A DNA stretch of 64,000 nucleotides from Virgibacillus sp. 7505. GTDB lineage: Bacteria; Bacillota; Bacilli; Bacillales; Amphibacillaceae. The stretch is taken from the NCBI RefSeq assembly GCF_002272135.1, contig NZ_NPBF01000028.1:163945-227944 (forward strand). The letters run 5' to 3'. Positions 60,263 to 64,000 of the stretch are shown one piece after another. The notes below the pieces were generated by a model. It did no database searches and was not told the origin of the DNA. It was given only the letters and a program-made list of their open reading frames with translations. The stretch's first letter is position 1. Each line of letters opens with the position of its first letter. A program made the translations under genes and the position numbers.

Positions 60263-60851
60263 TACTTATCTCCATATGGATGTGTCGGCGTTTCAGGAGC
60301 CTAAAAAGGGCAACTATTATTGCGGAGATAGTTATTTCTATCACGAATCGGAACATGAATTCATCTGTGTCCTGGCGGATGGTCTTGGAAGCGGAGAATT
60401 TGCTAAAGAGTCATCACAGGTTGTAGTAGATGTGATTCAAGACCATGTACACAGCGGAATCGATGAATTGATCAGGAGATCAAACGAAGTGCTGGTAGGG
60501 AAACGCGGAGTTGTACTCGGTATCCTAAAGGTGGATTATCGGGCAGGTACGTATTCCTTCACTAGCATTGGGAATATCGGAATCATGACGATTACGAGCG
60601 GCAAAAGGGAACGCTGTATACCAAGCCAGGGTTTTCTTGCAGGGTATCCGCGGAAATATAAAATTTCCCGAGGGATTCTACAGGATGACATGATATTCGT
60701 CATGTTTTCTGATGGGGTGTCTGATAACGAGCTTACACAAGACCTTTTCAAAGAAAAGGACGTACGCAAGATACGGGATATGTTCGCTCTTTCCAAACAA
60801 AAGCCGCATAAAGATGATATTACTATGATAGCTATGAAATACACGGAATAG
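60255..60851 (+). CDS. rsbX: phosphoserine phosphatase RsbX
   Basis: The 198-residue PP2C-like phosphatase has the metal-site motifs YYCGDSYFYHES and ICVLADGLGSGEFA, with a C-terminal KDDITMIA. It resets the stressosome by dephosphorylating RsbS and RsbR. The TTG at 60255 is preferred because AAGGTG lies upstream and it overlaps sigB by 8 bases; the ATG 60276 is an alternative. A terminator follows (60851-60891). Confidence 0.9.
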   Translation: MSDTYLHMDVSAFQEPKKGNYYCGDSYFYHESEHEFICVLADGLGSGEFAKESSQVVVDVIQDHVHSGIDELIRRSNEVLVGKRGVVLGILKVDYRAGTYSFTSIGNIGIMTITSGKRERCIPSQGFLAGYPRKYKISRGILQDDMIFVMFSDGVSDNELTQDLFKEKDVRKIRDMFALSKQKPHKDDITMIAMKYTE

Positions 60852-60891
60852 GATCGGTGCCTGACTCAGGTGCTGATCCTTTTTTTATCTG
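60851..60891 (+). terminator. terminator of the sigma-B operon
   Basis: GGATC / GATCC arms around an inner CCTGA-CT-CAGG hairpin, followed by seven T. Confidence 0.85.
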
Positions 60892-60940
60892 TCCGCCAAT
60901 TCTGCTACAATGGATATAGAAGCAGTCAGGAGGAACAAAA

Positions 60941-63103
60941 TTGGAACCAACCATTCAAGCCAGACTCATCCAATGGGTCGAAAAAGAAACATCAATTAAG
61001 CAATCATCAATTAAGCAGGTCATCTATTTGCTGGAAGAGGGCAATACAGTACCGTTTATTGCGCGTTACCGGAAAGAGCAGACTGGCGCTCTTGATGAAG
61101 TTGAAATCAAAGCGATTCAAGATAAATGGGAGTATGCACAGCAGCTCCATCAGCGGAAGACAGAAGTAATCCGCTTGATTGAAGAACAAGGCAAACTGAC
61201 AGAAGAACTGAAGCGTGATATTCTGGCAGCCATGCAGCTGCAGCGTATCGAAGACTTGTATCGCCCCTATAAGCAAAAGCGGCGCACAAAAGCTACAATC
61301 GCTAAAGAAAAAGGCTTGGAGCCCCTAGCCAAGGGGTTGTATGAGCAAACAATCCAGCACCTTGAAAAAGAAGCCAAAGCGTATATCGACCCTGAGAAAG
61401 AACTGCAGACGGTTGAAGAAGTGCTGCAAGGTGCAAGTGACATAGTAGCCGAATGGATCAGTGAGCAAGCTGCTTTCCGGGACTATATCCGAGAAAAGAC
61501 AGAGAAGCAAGGTATGCTGTTAACGAAAGTAAAAAAGGCAGAAGACGATGAAAAAGGCGTATATGAAATGTATTATGAGTATCAGGAGCCAATTCGTCAG
61601 ATGGCGTCCCATCGGACATTAGCTGTCAACCGCGGTGAGAAAGAAGGCATACTGCGGGTAACTGTTGAGCCTCCTGCAGATGTCATTCTAGGTTATCTTA
61701 AACGGAAAGTCATCAAGCAAAGAACTGCTGCTGATGTGGCATCTGTCTTGCAGACAGTTATAGAGGACAGCTATAAGCGTCTCATCCAGCCATCCGTCGA
61801 ACGGGAAATTCGCTCCATGCTGTCAGAGAAAGCGGAAGAGCAAGCAATTAAAATCTTCTCGGAGAACTTGAAAAACCTTCTTCTTCAGCCGCCATTGAAG
61901 GGCCGGGTTGTATTAGGTGTGGATCCGGCTTTTCGCACGGGCTGTAAGCTGGCAGTAATAGATGAGACGGGAAAATTGCTCGAAAAAAATGTCATCTATC
62001 CTACTGCACCGCGTCATGATATCAAAGGAGCTGGTAAAGTCGTTGAGGCTTTATTGAATAAGTATGATGTAGAACTAATTGCAATTGGTAACGGAACTGC
62101 ATCACGGGAAACAGAACAATTCATTGCAGATGTAATAAAACAGACGGAAAGCAACGTCGCTTATATAATCGTAAATGAGGCGGGTGCAAGTGTGTATTCT
62201 GCATCAGAATTAGCGAGAAAAGAATTTCCGGAACTGCAAGTAGAAGAACGAAGTGCTATTTCCATCGGTCGCAGAGTTCAGGATCCATTAGCAGAACTAG
62301 TCAAAATCGATCCAAAATCGATTGGTGTTGGACAGTACCAGCATGATGTGGGACAAAAAAGATTGAATGATTCCCTAGGTTTTGTTGTGGAGACTGCGGT
62401 AAACCAAGTAGGTGTCAATGTAAACACAGCTTCTGAATCCTTGCTGCAGTATGTATCTGGATTTAGTAAGACGGTGGCAGCGAATGTCGTGAAGCAGCGG
62501 AATGAGATTGGTAAGTTTTCTTCGCGTAAGCAGCTTAAGTCTATTCCTAGGCTCGGCAGCAAGACATATGAACAGAGTATCGGATTTCTGCGTGTCCTGG
62601 ACGGCGAGGAGCCGCTTGATAGAACGCCGATCCATCCAGAGAGTTATGCTGCCACCAAGCAGCTTCTGAAGCGGCTTGGTGCGGATGTAGTGGATATAGG
62701 GACTGATAAACTGCGAGAGAAGCTTGCAGATCTTGATATAGCCGTGATTGCTGCAGAATTGGGCATCGGTGATCTTACTCTCCGGGATATCGTACAAGCC
62801 CTTAATCAACCAGGGAGAGATCCGCGTGATGATTTTGATCAACCATTATTGAAGCAGGATGTATTGGCAATGGAAGATCTTAAAGAAGGGATGGAACTGC
62901 AAGGAACTGTCCGAAATGTCGTTGATTTTGGTGTGTTCGTCGACATAGGGGTTAAGCAAGATGGACTTGTCCATATATCCAAAATGTCTAATAAGTTTGT
63001 GAAGCATCCGATGGATATTGCATCGGTAGGAGATGTAGTCACTGTTTGGGTAGATAGAGTAGATATTGACAAACAGCGAATTGCACTTACAATGGTGAAG
63101 TAA
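60941..63103 (+). CDS. tex: Tex family RNA-binding protein
   Basis: The 720-residue protein has the Tex order: N-terminal helical domain (LLEEGNTVPFIARYRKEQTGALDEV), YqgF-like RNase H fold (about 320-450: VLGVDPAFRTGCKLAVID), HhH repeats (about 490-560: NVNTASESLLQYVSG) and an S1 domain (about 640-715: GMELQGTVRNVVDFGVFVDIG). Tex acts in transcription and RNA handling. The TTG start follows AGGAGGA. A 15-base in-frame duplication (SIKQSSIKQ) occurs near residue 22. Confidence 0.96.
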   Translation: MEPTIQARLIQWVEKETSIKQSSIKQVIYLLEEGNTVPFIARYRKEQTGALDEVEIKAIQDKWEYAQQLHQRKTEVIRLIEEQGKLTEELKRDILAAMQLQRIEDLYRPYKQKRRTKATIAKEKGLEPLAKGLYEQTIQHLEKEAKAYIDPEKELQTVEEVLQGASDIVAEWISEQAAFRDYIREKTEKQGMLLTKVKKAEDDEKGVYEMYYEYQEPIRQMASHRTLAVNRGEKEGILRVTVEPPADVILGYLKRKVIKQRTAADVASVLQTVIEDSYKRLIQPSVEREIRSMLSEKAEEQAIKIFSENLKNLLLQPPLKGRVVLGVDPAFRTGCKLAVIDETGKLLEKNVIYPTAPRHDIKGAGKVVEALLNKYDVELIAIGNGTASRETEQFIADVIKQTESNVAYIIVNEAGASVYSASELARKEFPELQVEERSAISIGRRVQDPLAELVKIDPKSIGVGQYQHDVGQKRLNDSLGFVVETAVNQVGVNVNTASESLLQYVSGFSKTVAANVVKQRNEIGKFSSRKQLKSIPRLGSKTYEQSIGFLRVLDGEEPLDRTPIHPESYAATKQLLKRLGADVVDIGTDKLREKLADLDIAVIAAELGIGDLTLRDIVQALNQPGRDPRDDFDQPLLKQDVLAMEDLKEGMELQGTVRNVVDFGVFVDIGVKQDGLVHISKMSNKFVKHPMDIASVGDVVTVWVDRVDIDKQRIALTMVK

Positions 63104-63115
63104 CAATAACAGCGA

Positions 63116-63148
63116 AAAAGCCCCTCTCCCCTCGTGGGACAGGGGCTT
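63116..63148. terminator. bidirectional terminator between tex and cmpA
   Basis: AAAAGCCCCT / AGGGGCTTT arms around a C/T-rich and G-rich loop. It ends at the cmpA stop codon. Confidence 0.8.
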
Positions 63149-63270
63149 TAGCCGCCGTTGGACTGCTGTTTCCGTTTATAAAAGAACCAGCATTGATTCA
63201 AAACCTTCAATTGGTTTACGTTTTTAGTGAGGAAAGCTTGTGAAAGTTGATTTTTCAACCAATTAGGCAT
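63148..63270 (-). CDS. cmpA: cortex morphogenetic protein CmpA
   Basis: This 40-residue protein begins MPNWLKNQLSQAFLTKN and has QLKVLNQCWFFYKRK, closely matching B. subtilis CmpA (37 residues). CmpA acts in a quality-control pathway that removes SpoIVA when spore envelope assembly fails. The ribosome site GCAGGAGGTAA is strong. The position between tex and sprT-like is the same as in B. subtilis. Confidence 0.92.
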   Translation of the reverse strand: MPNWLKNQLSQAFLTKNVNQLKVLNQCWFFYKRKQQSNGG

Positions 63271-63358
63271 TCTTTTACCTCCTGCAGCCTATGGATGTCG
63301 GAAAAAATGAATGTCTGCAGTATCATATGCATAACAGAAACTGGAGGTGCCTGCGTTA

Positions 63359-63835
63359 ATGAGAGAAATAACAATGGATAATCTGCAGCAAATCGTCGAA
63401 GAGATTTCCGTCGCATGGTTCAATCGGCCATTTGTCGATACAGCAAGGTATAACAATAGGCTGCGAACGACTGGAGGCAGGTACCTGCCGGGTAAACGGA
63501 TAATCGAGATTAATCCGAAGTATTTGCAGGAGCTTGGGCAGGAAGAGACAATTGGAATTATCAAACACGAACTATGTCATTACCATCTTCATATAGAAGG
63601 GAAGGGGTACGGTCATAGGGATCCAGAATTCCGCGAACTCCTGCGGCAGACGAAGTCACCACGCTTTTGTAATATGCTTCCGTCTGTTAAGGAAAAGAAG
63701 CTTTTATATTACAGATGTACGAAATGCAAGCATGTGTATAAGCGAAGAAAGACAGTGAATACGCGTAAATATGGTTGCGGTAAATGCGGAGGGACGCTGA
63801 AAAAGCTAGAGAATACTGAGTTACTGGAGAAATAA
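63359..63835 (+). CDS. ydcK: SprT-like zinc metalloprotein (YdcK)
   Basis: The 158-residue protein has the SprT-like metallopeptidase motif KHELCHYHLH (about residues 66-75) with a third His further on (GYGHRDPEF). It ends with a zinc ribbon of two CxxC pairs (YYRCTKCKHVYKRR and YGCGKCGG). The role is unknown in Bacilli. The ATG 63359 is 10 bases after GGAGGT; GTG 63347 is an alternative. Confidence 0.92.
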   Translation: MREITMDNLQQIVEEISVAWFNRPFVDTARYNNRLRTTGGRYLPGKRIIEINPKYLQELGQEETIGIIKHELCHYHLHIEGKGYGHRDPEFRELLRQTKSPRFCNMLPSVKEKKLLYYRCTKCKHVYKRRKTVNTRKYGCGKCGGTLKKLENTELLEK

Positions 63836-63868
63836 AACAAGAAAGGACAAAAACTTTCAAGAAAAGTG

Positions 63869-63897
63869 TTGACGTGTTCCGTAATCCATGATAAATT
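63869..63897 (+). promoter_or_regulatory. upstream promoter of a stable-RNA operon (P1, predicted)
   Basis: TTGACG (63869-63874), 17 bases, TAAATT (63892-63897). It precedes a second, stronger promoter in the same direction. Confidence 0.5.
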
Positions 63898-63942
63898 TAT
63901 TAAGCCGTCGACGAACGGTGCAAGAAAAAATCACGAAAGTGG

Positions 63943-63971
63943 TTGACACACAGCGAAAGATGTTGTAAGAT
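63943..63971 (+). promoter_or_regulatory. strong promoter at the window end (P2, predicted rRNA/tRNA)
   Basis: TTGACA (63943-63948), 17 bases, TAAGAT (63966-63971), followed by ACATAAGGTCGC. The paired layout resembles tandem rrn promoters, and in B. subtilis a tRNA cluster follows ydcK. The transcribed gene lies outside the window. Confidence 0.65.
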
Positions 63972-64000
63972 ACATAAGGTCGCTAACAAAGTGATTAAAA

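Noticed and set aside
60985..61018. 15-base tandem duplication near the start of tex
   Set aside because: It is in frame and in a variable N-terminal stretch; it is unlikely to matter.

Overview
The window is a chromosomal segment of a spore-forming, low-to-medium GC Gram-positive bacterium of the Bacillaceae. Gene order from about 46.2 kb to the end (cshA, ydbS, ydbT, rhomboid protease, acpS, NAD(P)HX repair gene, ydcC, alr, ndoAI, ndoA, rsbR-S-T-U-V-W, sigB, rsbX, tex, cmpA, sprT-like) closely follows the Bacillus subtilis ydb/ydc region. Spore-linked genes (cmpA, ydcC, a yteA-like gene) agree with this. Several proteins are not the usual B. subtilis versions: the ArgS type, the ribonucleotide reductase, and a DHBP-synthase-only RibB. 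This suggests a genus outside the B. subtilis group, perhaps a halotolerant one such as Terribacillus; the genus is a guess.

Layout. 0-8 kb: end of argF, a VanZ-like gene, an MFS exporter with its HTH regulator, an FMN riboswitch and a reduced riboflavin operon (ribE-ribB-ribH), a nucleotide kinase-like gene, and a PadR-controlled membrane operon. 7.4-19.3 kb: housekeeping and stress genes (SDR, glutathione peroxidase, trhO, corA, cold-shock gene, xpt operon, NrdR-box ribonucleotide reductase, peptidase E, yteA). 19.4-25.9 kb: a methyltransferase, a glycosyltransferase broken by an amber codon, a Nudix gene, and a divergent htrA / cssRS surface-stress module. 26-32.3 kb: typA and a sucrose PTS operon (scrA, scrB, scrR). 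32.3-46 kb: an ABC exporter, a T-box-controlled second-type argS, capA, thioredoxin, mntH, a lipid kinase, an ABC-F gene behind an attenuator-type leader, and a divergent SDR/glutaredoxin pair with sigma-B-like promoters. 46-64 kb: the conserved cshA-to-sprT block with the whole sigma-B partner-switching operon. The last 160 bases hold two strong promoters that probably drive a stable-RNA operon beyond the window.

Regulation is unusually readable here. There are an FMN riboswitch, a T-box, an uORF/terminator leader, a cre site with LacI-type operators, NrdR boxes, tandem PadR-type dyads, a MntR-like dyad and several sigma-B promoters. I saw no prophage, insertion sequence, CRISPR array, rRNA or tRNA gene. 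The least ordinary items are the ABC-F leader, the lone ribonucleotide reductase large subunit without its C-terminal cysteine pair, the riboflavin operon lacking ribD and GTP cyclohydrolase II, the ATT start of the PadR gene, the amber-split glycosyltransferase and an orphan 24-bp palindrome.
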